NCBI GenBank assembly: GCA_029448655.1
Contig: JACCLO010000001.1
Location: forward strand, 1,364,001 to 1,428,000
DNA length: 64,000 nt
Direction of reading: 5' to 3'
DNA from: Wolfiporia cocos
Lineage: Eukaryota; Basidiomycota; Agaricomycetes; Polyporales; Phaeolaceae
The notes under the pieces were generated by a model. It made no database searches. It worked only from the letters and a program-made list of their open reading frames with translations, and had not been told where the DNA came from. This document shows, piece by piece, positions 23,231 to 34,008 of the stretch. A program made the translations under genes and the position numbers. The first letter of the stretch is position 1, and each line of letters opens with the position of its first letter.

Positions 23231-23804
23231 TGTCACAGAAATACTCCATAAGGAGATCCTTTCTACATTCCTTGCTAGGTAGCATGGCTGCCACTGCATG
23301 TACGGCTCACCCCTCTGCACTAGCTACCTCCATCGTCGCTCTCTGAGGCTGATAGATCACCTGACCCAATAGATAAGTGCTGTAGGATAGTGCGCATGCC
23401 AGGTACTCACATGACTGGTCACCTCCTTGTTACTTGTAGCGTTACTTGTACGGTCACTCTCATAGTTATGGCGCACAGGCCATGTACTTTAGGGTAGGCT
23501 AGATACTTATCGCTTCAGCACCTGTATATAGGTAGTAGCAATGGGGACTTACATCCCCATCTTTAGGATTCTTGGCAACTGGGCTTATGCCCCTTTCTTG
23601 CACCTCTCTGTGTGTGCACCAGTCTTACCACTGCTTGTGAGCTTCATTCGCTAGACTGGGGGTGTGGCCATGACTTGGTCATGTCGCTGCTTTCAGCCCC
23701 TGCAAAGGCCTCTGGGCGTCGACCGCTGGCAAGCACGGTCACCCTGGGCTAGCAGGTTAGGTTCCCCGGCAGGGCCGGTCCCACAGACATGTAAGTCTGT
23801 GTCA
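23231..23804 (+). mobile_element. nested solo LTR, family E, TSD CCTTG
   Basis: It starts TGTCACAGAAATACTCC and ends ATGTAAGTCTGTGTCA. CCTTG is exact at 23226-23230 and 23805-23809. It is the clean reference copy for family E. Confidence 0.9.
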
Positions 23805-24512
23805 CCTTGCACATACCAGACCTCATGTCCAACCTTTCTCTGTCACTGCATGGCAACGTCACACATTCCCTCTATGATTGGATAGCCATTAGGGCTTCCC
23901 ACGGTCACTGTAGGATAGTGTATTTGGTAACGTAGGCATCAAGCCTTGATACCATTTCAAAGTAGAACTATACAGTAGTAAGCCACTAGGGCTAACAACA
24001 TGTATATAAGCCTAGGGACTAATGTCCTATAGATTCAGTTCTATTATTCTCAGCTGCACTGTAGAATATCTTCACAACCTTATCTCTGCTGTGCATGACT
24101 TGTTACCTTATCACCTATTCCTCAGCATATGGGATATGTGGTGAGTCCCACAGCAAGTCTGTGTCAATACTATGCTAGGTTTTTGGGGTCCTGTCCACCC
24201 CAGATGTCACTGATACTATCTACATTTTAGTCTGAAATGGATGATAGGTATGGAGTGATATATCAGAGGTGCTATCAGAAATAAAAGATGCTGGCGGTTG
24301 AACACCAGGGATGATCTGGGTGAAACAGTGCTAAGGTTGAACCCATCTATCAATGAAATGAGGTTATATACTAGTACATTCAGGGTTACACCCAATGGAG
24401 TCCTGAGCTGCCAGGGAGGTTGGTTGTGCAACAAGTCCCTGTCTCGTATTGGCCCAATGGTGAGTTCAGTGGGTGTCCAGGATAAAATAAAAATTTAGAT
24501 GGTAACACAAGT

Positions 24513-24615
24513 TGATGTGCATGTGCTATGTTGGGGAGTCACCTGGCAACCAGAATGGCCTGCCTAAATCACCAAGCAAGCTCAAGCAAGTCATGGGTGA
24601 CAAGATGCACAAGCT
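24513..24615 (+). pseudogene. VPS8: VPS8 fragment 9
   Basis: It reads LMCMCYVGESPGNQNGLP and on to GDKMHKL. The motif pattern (Y-x-G-E-x-P-G-N-x-N-G-L-P) is diagnostic of fungal Vps8. It is cut by the fold-back element, which duplicated AAGCT (24611-24615). Confidence 0.82.
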
Positions 24616-26018
24616 GGTAGATTTTTAGTCAAATATCTTAATCTGCCAAGTGCTGTTATGGGTCGTATACCCATTCTGTACACTTGAATCGCAAGTGTAG
24701 ATCTTCTGCATTTAACAAGTGTGAGGCAGATAACTGTCCTGTCATTAGCCTTCCAGCCCTTAGTCAATAGACTCTAGGGGCTCATCTGAATATTCAATTC
24801 ATGTTAGAGAACATAGCAGGTTTTTACAAAGCAAGTATCTTTGAATGAGATACTTGCCTAAGTCTGAGAAGTCAGTGTGCACTTTGAGGACCCAGTCTCC
24901 ATGGCTTGGCAATATACTGAGCTTGGTTTCCCAAGCCTGAGAATGAGTACAAGACTTCTTGTTTATATAACAAGGTTGAGCTGAAGAGCCTCGACTTAGT
25001 TACACGAGTTTATATACTATGCTGAGTTTCTGGAGTCCTGTCCATTCCAGATGTCACTAGTACTATCTACGTCCTAGACTGAAACTGATGATAGGTATGT
25101 AGTGATATATCTGAAATGATAGATAGGAATGATCATGGTGGTTGAACACCATCAGCTAATCATAGAATGATGAGTATGAATTGGGGACAGAGTTGCATCT
25201 GTCAAATGGTAAAATGTGTCCCCCATACTAGTACAATCAGAGTTAGGTCTGATAAGGTCACAAGCAGCCAGGGGGGTTAGTTGCACAACAAGTCCCTGTC
25301 TCATATTCACCCAATGGTGAGTTCTGCAGGTACTAGAAAAATAAAACGACTGTAACAAGTGCCCTTCACTTAAGAAATCACAGTTGCGAGCTAGGTTTGC
25401 ATGCAGATTAATATACCATGAAAATAAAATGTAACACCAGGATTTGAACCAAAGGTCCAAGCACATGAGAAAAACGGTGTATCGTAACACAATAACCAAC
25501 TGAGCTATGGCAGTAGCTGTTAACTCTAAATGGTTAGAATATATATAAAATTCTCATAGAACTTCATTTTCACAATCTCTACATCTGCTTTAGTACAAGT
25601 GCAAATATATTTCCCTTTGGGAAGCACTGGTCATAGTGTATTGACCTTTTACATGCTTACTTGCTCCAGATCATGCTATGTTACACAAGCAGCCACTATT
25701 ATTATTGTTTGTACTTGCAGTATTAGTTAGCCTCCTTAAAGCTGAGTGCAAAAATTAAGTGTGAACACAACCTATATATATATTAACTGTCTTGAGCTAG
25801 CAGTTGCTGCCATAGCTCAGTTGGTTATTGTGTTGCCATGCATGATTGTCCTCTTGTGCTCAGGCCTGTGGTTCTAATCCTGATGTTGCATTTTATTTTC
25901 ATGGTAGATTAATCTGCTCAGCTGTGGCAGATTAATCTGTGTGCAAACCTAGTTTGCAACTGCAATTTCTTAAGCAAAGGGCACTTGGCAGATTGAGATA
26001 TTTGACTGAAGTCCCTCC
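24616..26018. mobile_element. fold-back element with tRNA-like arms, TSD AAGCT, with a nested LTR
   Basis: Two arms of roughly 180-200 bp are inverted copies (outer ends GTCAAATATCT and AGATATTTGAC). Each holds a tRNA-like promoter pair. On the right arm the A-box is TAGCTCAGTTGG (25813-25824) and the B-box GGTTCTAATCC (25870-25880). The left arm has the reverse complements (25496-25507 and 25440-25450), so they face outward. AAGCT is exact at 24611-24615 and 26019-26023. Excision restores VPS8 DKMHKLMITSVSYAVSED. It could be two tRNA-derived SINEs inserted as an inverted dimer. Confidence 0.72.
24654..25357. mobile_element. solo LTR, family H, TSD AGTGC
   Basis: It starts TGTTATGGGTCG and ends GACTGTAACA. 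AGTGC is exact at 24649-24653 and 25358-25362. It sits in the left arm of the fold-back element. Confidence 0.85.
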
Positions 26019-26023
26019 AAGCT

Positions 26024-27017
26024 GATGATCACCTCTGTAAGCTATGCAGTCTCTGAGGACTGGATGGTGGATGGCATGCATGTCACTCTGAACAGCCATG
26101 GCATAGATTGCATGTTGCTGTTTGAGGGTTTGGTGAAGACCTGCATGCATACTTCAATTGCATTGGGCAACTATGACTTCCTCTTCAAGGATCTCTTCCA
26201 ATACTAGGATGACAATGGCATCGGCCACATTTTCTTCTGCAGATGGAAGTGTTTGTACTTGAAGGCCAATTGCACAACATTCCCCCATGGATTACACAGT
26301 GGTTGATTGCTCTGCACAAGGAAGACGGCCACCCCTACCTCACAGAATGCCTAATTTGGCACATCAATGCCAAATGCTTAGACATCAATCAGGGAATCAC
26401 CCTGTGCCAGTGACACTGCTTGTATGATGCTCTCCTGTATGTATATACATGGGCATTGAAGGATTATGTGTCACCTGTGGTGGAACTCATAGGGCTGGTC
26501 TGGAAGGTCCAGCAGTTCTGCAGGGTGAGGGCCAAAGACTTGTTGTCTGAGTCAAGGGCAAAGGAAGAAGAGATTGAATGGGTTATCCTAAGTGTGTACA
26601 AGATCTATCCTTACCTAGGAAATACCCTAACTGGTCTCTCGTACCCTTCAGCTAAGCCAATCCCAGATGACGAAGGCCTGCAAGCTAAGAACAACATGTA
26701 TGCTTTCTTGTTCAACAGTCAATTGAGCATATGGCCTCAAGATGAGGGTGGCAACCTGGTCAAAACTGCTGATGAGAAGAGTGGCATTGAGCCAATGTTC
26801 CCTTATACACATCTACTGCTGTGCTTTGACCCTGAAGCATTCTTGCACACCCTCAACCTGGCATTTGAAAATTCACATCTGAACAACGAAACATGGGGAG
26901 TTAGTTGGCTCATCATTGTAAATATCTTGCTGGAGATTCTGTCTTTCCCCAGGTTGCATCACAAAGTGGTCACCTTCATTAACATCTTTGTTGTGCAGAA
27001 TGTTCCCAAGTATCCTT
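26024..27017 (+). pseudogene. VPS8: VPS8 fragment 10: alpha-solenoid region
   Basis: This is the longest surviving piece. It contains LFEGLVKTCMH, YDFLFKDLFQY, LYDALLYVYTWALKDYVSPV, YKIYPYLGNTLTGLSYPS, EPMFPYTHLLLCFDPEAFLH and VVQNVPKYP. A 203-codon frame (26420-27031) is still open. In-frame TGA at 26411 stands where Arg is expected (CGA to TGA). It corresponds to the helical middle of Vps8. Confidence 0.88.
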
Positions 27018-27779
27018 TGTCACAATCCTAGTGACATTCCAAGCCTTAGGGCACATATATCCCAAGGTTGACCCAGACATAAAGGGCCTTCTACCAGAGG
27101 GGTGCAAGAGTTTTACAAGGGACAAGGAAAGCAGAGAAGGTGTGGGAATCACCCCATAGAACATGATGAACTAATGTCAATATTGAGTCTAAGGCTTTTA
27201 GAGCACTTGGACTACTGCTTATATACATGCTGAGACCTGTAACTACTAGCCATAGGGGTAACCCTAAAGTAGAGGGTCTGTGTGCATATGATGGTGCCAT
27301 AATGCCAGTACTGGCAGCATAGTTGTGTGCTTGAGGCACTTCAGTAAAGGTAGGCACTGACTTAGTAAAATGACATTATGTGTCATATGTAGGTAGTAAG
27401 CAGGCCACTGTGTAATACCTGTAGGATAAGTGGGCCATGCTAAGTATAGACCTATGAGGTCATCTTCTGGCCCAGTAATAGGCCCTGATGTCAGTTGTCC
27501 TAACTACACCTGATGATGTCATGATGTAGAAGGCCTGTGACGACTGAGTAGATAAGAGATAAGACAGAGTCACCTGACTTAGGTTCCTGTGATGGTACCT
27601 GGTGGTGCTATCTAATCTGATGAAAGAGAGTAGATCATGTGACTGAAAAGTCACATGACCTGATAAATTCTGGACCGCTGCAAAGGCCTGCCTTAGGCCA
27701 TAGGAACAGTGTATGTCTTGTAGAAGTAGCTGGAGGGGGCGCTGCATGACTTTAATTCTTCTGTAGAAAATCTGTGACA
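27018..27779 (-). mobile_element. inverted solo LTR in VPS8
   Basis: It starts TGTCACAATCCTAGTG and ends AAAATCTGTGACA. Flanks are TCCTT and TCCTC (4 of 5). The minus-strand TATA-like signal TATATACATG is at about 27220. Excision joins KYP to QFIQVPPSTLQNILIGLA. Confidence 0.82.
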
Positions 27780-27784
27780 TCCTC

Positions 27785-28340
27785 AGTTCATTCAAGTCCC
27801 CCCAAGCACCCTCCAGAACATTCTCATTGGACTAGCCAAAGATCCAGATGAAGGGAGGATCAGCAGCTTGCTGCAGAGTATTTACTGTCTGCATATAATC
27901 CTCACAACAGCCCATATCATCACCCTGTTTGAGGAGATGAGATTCTACCAAATTCTGCATTCATGGTATAGGCAGGAACGACAATGGCCTGCCCTGCTTC
28001 TGACATTCCTCAAGGATCCAAGCTTCAAGCCTCACTCAGACATCTTCATCTACATCAGTGATGTGCTAGAGTCATTGAAGTGTTTTAGTAAGGGCAAGCT
28101 ACCCAAGGAAGTCCTCACCACTGTCACTGATCATCTTTCAACTCTCCTGGCTTACAGCATGCCAGACACAGTGGCACTGCTGGACGAGAGCATTCTGGTG
28201 CTGCATGAGCATGCAGTGAAACTTTTATCAACCAATGATGTGGATAGGTTCTTGTATTTCTGATACCTTCTCAGACCACTGCTTGGAGATGATGATGGGA
28301 TGGTGCCAAGCCATGTACACATTGGTGCTCATGCAAACCT
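27785..28340 (+). pseudogene. VPS8: VPS8 fragment 11: solenoid, last recognisable part
   Basis: It encodes QFIQVPPSTLQNILIGLAKD, ITLFEEMRFYQILHSWYRQE, KGKLPKEVLTTVTDHLSTLL and RPLLGDD. I count only two CG dinucleotides in 27781-28260. The remaining C terminus of Vps8 is not recognisable beyond about 28340. Confidence 0.82.
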
Positions 28341-28738
28341 CACTCTCATCTACCATCAGCCACAAGGGCCAGCATTTGCTCAATAAATGTCAGTGCTGAA
28401 CCCATTGTGCAGCTGAGAGCCCTCTGCTCACATGAATGTATGACTGCTTATAAGGTGAAACTCACCATTCCCTCACATGACCCATGAAGATCAGTTCAGC
28501 GACAACAATGATCATGACAGACAGGAATGCCTGCCTGACAGGAGGAAGAGGAATGTGAAGCATCATACTTCTTTCCATTTAAACATGCTATACCACCCAT
28601 GGTCTGCACCCTCCTCGTGTGTACTAATCATTGACAGGTGCTCATCATGCATAAACTATACTGATGCTCCAAACAGCCTACCAGTCAACTCAGGCAGCTC
28701 CTCCAGAGTGTCCTTCCATGCCTTCCATATGCTGTCTT
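28341..28738. other. no recognised gene
   Basis: This is CpG-poor sequence following the last VPS8 piece. A 91-codon plus frame (28477-28752) has no motif I know. It may be eroded VPS8 3' sequence. Confidence 0.35.
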
Positions 28739-29212
28739 TGACACAAACTTGAGTGGCATACCATATATCCCTATCCTACCCCTATAAGCCCTAAGACCCA
28801 GGGTACAACACCAAGTTGGTAGACACAGCAAGGCGGAGCTCAGGTGGCACACTGTAGTGATCAAGAGAGGAGGGCTATTGCCCATACATCGAGAAGATCA
28901 GTTCTGGGGAGTAAGCTCCAGAACGGCATAGTATATATACATGTAGAGGCCAGTGCTACACTACTAGAGCAGGCCACCCTAATGTGGACTGTGCGCTGCT
29001 GAGTAAGTATTGCACAACTAGCACGCCATCTACAACTACATCATGTGAGTGGCCCAGCGGGGAGGACAGTCCGTGAACCCTATCAATGATGTGGCTTTGT
29101 ATCTAATCTACTGGTCACATGACTGTGTATGCTAAAGTCGTTGGTTCGACCCACAACAAGGGCAATTTCCTGCAAGTCACAAGATCTGGGTGGTGGCCCA
29201 AAATCTGTGACA
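28739..29212 (-). mobile_element. inverted solo LTR, family F, TSD GTCTT
   Basis: On the plus strand it starts TGACACAAACTTGAGTGG and ends CAAAATCTGTGACA. GTCTT is exact at 28734-28738 and 29213-29217. TATA-like TATATACATG is at about 28932. Confidence 0.9.
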
Positions 29213-29217
29213 GTCTT

Positions 29218-31456
29218 GCATGTGGGTCTCCAGATGCTCATATGCACACCTTGGTGAGGGCATGAATTGAGGGAGTGACTCTTATGCTTGGAATGTATGC
29301 TGGCATGCATACAGGGTGATGTGCACACACAACATCTGCCACAGCCATAATGTATCTTGAATAAGGTGTGCAACAAAATGAGATGCTGTTCATTGAAAAC
29401 ACTAGCTACAGTCTCTTGCTGAGGGATGTTCTCCCTGATGTTGCGAAGGCCTGTCATTATGTCAAGGAGCTTTTGCATCACTGCCACAATCCTGTGATAG
29501 TGAGGGAGAGATTTCTATAATTAATTTAATGTCAATGTGCATCAACATATGTGTCTCAGATGAACTTACTGGAGGTAAGCTAATTTCATTGTGTATTGTG
29601 GTGATTAGGGCACAGATCCAATATAGGTTATCTCTGATCTGCAGCTCGAGCTTGAGCATTTTGCGTCTATCTAGGTATGCAAAGACAGGTTGTTGTCAGA
29701 ACATGTCACTGCAATGGATCGTGAGCATTTGCTTGACTTGACTGCAGGTTATAGGGGGATGTACTGGCTCAGAGTCATATATAGTTAACTGAGAAGTCTA
29801 AGTGTCCAGCTAGTTTTGGAAAGGAATAATACCTTTACCAATCTAGATATGGAACACACACATAAAGCAATGATGTACTTGACAATGGCAGGGGAAAACA
29901 ACACCATTCATATGTAAGGCTGCAAAGATGCTGACTGGAATCATGAGAGCACAAATTGCAGCCAGTTCCAGATGGAATTCAGCCCATGAAGCAGTGCACA
30001 GATCCAAAGATAGTCTCATGGATGACAGAATTTGTGGAGTTGGGATTCAGATAGGAGGCAAATATGATGACTGGAAGCATCAGCAAAACTACAATGTCCT
30101 TAAGTTGTCTTAGTTGCCTTGATTCAGACAATTAAGATGGAAAGTCACTCAGTTATGGACAACTTTTTCCAGTAGATTCACTTCTGGTTCAGATGGATCA
30201 AGGCTTGATTCAGATGAGTTCAGATTATGATTATAACATAAACAAAGGTAGCTCAGGTGCACACAGTAGCACTTAGCAATCTGTAACTGATAGCTCATAC
30301 TGGTAAATTTATACACTGATAATGCTATGCTTTGGCAAGTGCTGTGGAGGTACTTCAGGACCCGGTCCACTCTAGTGTAATAATGTGTGTTTACTCACAA
30401 TTACTGCTACCACATCAACAGGTCTGCCACTAATCAAGGCCATGGCCTTCTTCATTATCCAGCTCATAACAATGAACCCTCTATTATCAATGTCATTCTT
30501 GTCAAAATTAAGATTAATATATTCTTTCTCACCGATGATGTCAAATTGATGCTATGTGGTCACTGCAGCATCAAGGATGCTAGCCCAGGTCTTGGCCCTG
30601 AACGATATTGTCAGAGCAATCAAAACATCAGTTTGATGAGTGTGTTTGTCCACAGGCATGATGATTCCCATAGGGCAATTGCATGAGGTACAGTACATAA
30701 AATTGAGCAATTATATACTGTTTTGCCCTTGTACAATCTCTGGCTATACAATCTCCAGCTCCTGACATGTGCATGCAATGACCAGGCACATGCAAGCTCA
30801 TCCTCGGCAAATCCATGTTCCAACAGAATCATATAAGTCCACATATAACAACACCACATTGAATTGATTTTGATATCCTCCAGCACCTGTGGATCTGCCA
30901 TGGGTGCAGTGTCAAACATGACCTGCACAGATAGCAAACATTATCTTTGGCTTTGAGCCAGTAGCAGATGATAGTGCGTACATGGTTGATTATGCTGTCC
31001 ATGGCTGTATTGAAGGGGAATGTGAACCCAACCATCAGGCCTGTGCCATTTGCCAGATGGGCTGTGAAGATATGTGCCAATCCTTTCCACAGGAGCAGTA
31101 CAGTGTTCTAGTAGTCCTTGGCACACCTGTGTCTCCATACCGTAGCTTTGTTCCAATGGTGCTCATATCGCATATACATACTGATTAGTTATGAAAGATG
31201 ACTCACAAATTTCCTAGACCCATAGGATTGATGAGGCTTGCATGGCCACTGTATGTACATACTGATCAGCCAAGTCTGACCTGGTTATAAGTTTTGCCAA
31301 CATCATTCTACACATATCAAGCCCCCAAAAACCGCAAAAAAAATAAATAGCAAGCTGGAATACATCTTAATATATTGTGATAAAAAAGTTGTGGTGAAAG
31401 CCTGTTCTTTATTGTGTATTTAATAAATGGGAAAAGTGTGAAATTGTGGGTGCTTC
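29218..31456. other. CpG-poor region with unrecognised minus-strand coding remnants
   Basis: Several minus-strand frames look protein-like, for example LLDIMTGLRNIRENIPQQET near 29400-29480 and GLMVGFTFPFNTAMDSIINH near 30970-31050, but I cannot assign a family. CG is scarce, as in the other old segments. It may be one decayed gene on the minus strand or parts of several elements. Confidence 0.35.
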
Positions 31457-33438
31457 TTGAACATTCGCATGATTGCAACACATGAGGCGCCTGTTGATGC
31501 ATCTCAGGAAAGAAGAGCAATAGCAAATGTGGATAGGCCCACAGTGACTCAATTAGTGTGTTTATCACTCTGTTATAGACATCACTGGCTCATTTTCATC
31601 ATGGTCTATCATGCACTGTCAGAGCACATCAAGAAACAGAAGTCCCGGCATGCAGAAAATGCGAAGATGCAGGCTGCTGTTGATGCATATGCCCAAGAGC
31701 AGACAAAGGCCAAGCCGGCTGGTTTATGCAAAGTCATGGAGAGATTTGGGGTTGCATACTGGACACTGTCTAGAATGATCAAGGGAGAGAGGAGCATGAG
31801 TGCATTCGATGAGACAAAGTGGAAGCTTACACTGGTTGAGGAGCATATGCTTGTTGACTTCATACTTGAATCTGCCAACTGTGATCTACCACTCAAACAT
31901 TCAGTTGTAGAATCATATGCCAATGCTTTGGTGAAATCACAAGTGGGCCCCAATTTCGAGCCTGTTGGAAAAGCATGGATATATGGTTTCATTGATCAGC
32001 ATCATGATATCTTACAAGCTCATTGGAGTCACCCATTGGACACCCAGAGGGCATGCTCACTAAATCCAGATGTTGTTAAAGCATGGTTCAAGATGGTGAA
32101 AAAATGGATTGTGGAAAAGGGAATTCAAATGGAGGATATCTATGGCATGGACGAGAGCGGCTTTCCACCATTGTTACAAGGGCAAACCTGAGTGCTTGGT
32201 GCATGCAGCACAAAGACACAGCACAAGCAAGGAGGAGGGTTATTCACCAATGTTACTGCTTTGGTCACAATCTGTGCTGATGGATCTGCTCTTGATCCGA
32301 TGATCATATTCAAGGGCAAGCATTTTATGTCAAAATGGGGTGAAGATAATGTCGCAAATGCTTCGTGAGCATGATTTGACATTGTGGAGCTTCCCACTAA
32401 CCTTGCATATAGCTTTGGGTACTTTGAAAATGGCTGGACTGATGGACAGCTTGCCTGCAAGTGGATCAAGAAGAATTTCAATGCTCAAACTGAGGATAAA
32501 GCTGAGGGTCACCCCTGTGTATTGCTCATTGATAGACATAGCTCACACCACATATTTGAGCTGCTACAATATGCAAGAGCTCACAACATCATCATCCTTG
32601 GATATCCACCCCATTGCACCCATGCACTTCAGGGTCTTGATGTTGTATGCTTTGCACAGATGAAAGAGGCCTGGAAAACCAAGATCAGCAATTTCAAGCA
32701 GCTCCACAAGCATAATGTCACAAAGGCTGACTTTATGGGAGTATTTGGACATGCATTCTTGGTGGCATTCACTGCAGATACCATAAAGGCTGCCTTCAAA
32801 ACCACCAGGATCTATCCATTCAACCCTGATGTCATTTCTACACAACAGACAAAGCCAAGCATACCAATGTCAATCAAGGGCTCATTTCCACTTCCCCAGC
32901 CTTCTCCAGTGTGCGCTGTAATGGCAGCATTTCAATACCAGCCACCAACAGCCTTTGATGTGACTGAGGATACACACTGTGCAATTCCCAGGTCAGATGC
33001 TGAGTCAACACCCACACAGAAATGCACCTTCAATCAGAGTGTTTTTCCTGAGCTCTATACACCACACAAGTGTGTCTGCTTGCTGACAGGTGCCATCACT
33101 GGGACGAGTTTGGGATCCTTCCTTGTTGCTAAGTCAACAATGACATCTGCACAGTGAGCACCATCTCCAGTCCTTGAACAACCCCCTCCTCTACCAGGAA
33201 TTGACTGGACATTAGTCCAGATGCCATCAGAATGCAAGAGCCATGCACAACTGGAGGACAAAGTGGATGAACTCACCAAGGATCTCAAACATGTGCAGCA
33301 ACACATTGTGGCCCATGATCTCATCATCGAGAGTAGTCATGCACAACTCATCATTCAAAATCTTGCACTTCAGAAGCAAAGTGATGCACTTTATGCCAAA
33401 GAGGCTGCCAAGGATGATGATTGTACACATTTGTTCCC

Positions 33439-33692
33439 TATCACAAGATGCGCTGCAGACCCAATGCAATGTGCTCATGAGTGGTGTATTAGACCACTCC
33501 CCCAAAAGGGCTACGATAACAGTTCATGCTGCTATCGAGGGTCCAGCTATATCTGCAGTTCATATTCCCATGCTTGGTGCCTATTAGACACTCAACGGTG
33601 TAGGCCATGTATGCTGGTGCCACATATGGGTGATATACCCTAGTTATTGCTCTGTAACGTCTTAGAATCCCTTATGGGAATGTTCTGTGACA
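33439..33692. mobile_element. inverted solo LTR, family A, TSD TTCCC
   Basis: On the plus strand it starts TATCACAAGATG and ends GTTCTGTGACA. TTCCC is exact at 33434-33438 and 33693-33697. Excision restores the pogo frame HLFPEGKGQVLT. It is homologous to the TRIM LTRs. Confidence 0.88.
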
Positions 33693-34008
33693 TTCCCAGA
33701 GGGGAAAGGGCAGGTACTGACAGGAGATGACTTCACGCTCAAGATGAAGAAAGCTAAGGATGCAAAAGCTGAGAAGCAGAGACAGAAGGTACTACAGAAG
33801 GCAGTGCAGAAGGAGGCCAAAGAGGTCCTGGAGATGAGGTGGAAGCAGATGCTCAGCAAACACCAGAAAGCCTTGGAGCAACACAAGGCTACAGGCAATG
33901 GATTGCAATTGCTAGAGCAGGGGGTCCCCAGAAGCAAACTGCTAAAGAAGCCTCTTTGTCCTAGGAAGCCAAAGCTGATGAGCAAGAGCGAGATACACAT
34001 TGATGGCA

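Larger units (their letters stand above)
20951..24166 (+). mobile_element. solo LTR, family C, TSD ATACT, with three nested LTRs
   Basis: It starts TGTCACAGATTGTGGC and ends GCAAGTCTGTGTCA. ATACT is exact at 20946-20950 and 24167-24171. TATA-like CATGTATATAAG is at about 23999. Nested LTRs at 21398-21872, 21984-23053 and 23231-23804 split it; the empty-site sequence is seen at 25005-25025. Confidence 0.85.
19573..24507. mobile_element. solo LTR, family H, with a nested TRIM and LTR cluster
   Basis: It starts TGTTACAGGTCATATAG and ends GATGGTAACA; flanks CAAGC (19568-19572) and CAAGT (24508-24512) match at 4 of 5. Without nested elements (19734-20646 and 20951-24166) about 0.8 kb remains. It is homologous to the clean copy at 24654-25357. 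It lies in VPS8 coding sequence. Confidence 0.72.
1080..28340 (+). pseudogene. VPS8: VPS8 (CORVET subunit) pseudogene exploded by nested transposons
   Basis: At least eleven collinear plus-strand segments read, in order, as consecutive parts of a fungal Vps8. This is the CORVET tethering subunit that binds Rab5-type GTPases at endosomes, with an N-terminal WD40 propeller and a long alpha-solenoid. Readable motifs include GHSSGHIQLYDL, LLGKYPG, MAPLPL, MLTPIKLVIVGL, TLLTWADRILSYIENGNF, GESPGNQNGLP, LYDALLYVYTWALKDYV and ITLFEEMRFYQILHSWYRQE. The segments are 1080-1369, 2009-2119, 5587-5604, 12768-12857, 14605-14733, 15248-15476, 18010-18287, 18879-18944, 24513-24615, 26024-27017 and 27785-28340. 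Excising each insertion plus one TSD copy brings the coding sense back together at almost every junction. Frameshifts and stops (for example TGA at 26411) show the gene is dead. Identification is by motif recall, not by search. Confidence 0.85.

Noticed and set aside
25813..25890. Possible tRNA gene (A-box and B-box present)
   Set aside because: Spacing and acceptor pairing do not give a clean cloverleaf, and an inverted copy lies in the other arm of the same mobile element, so it is tRNA-derived.
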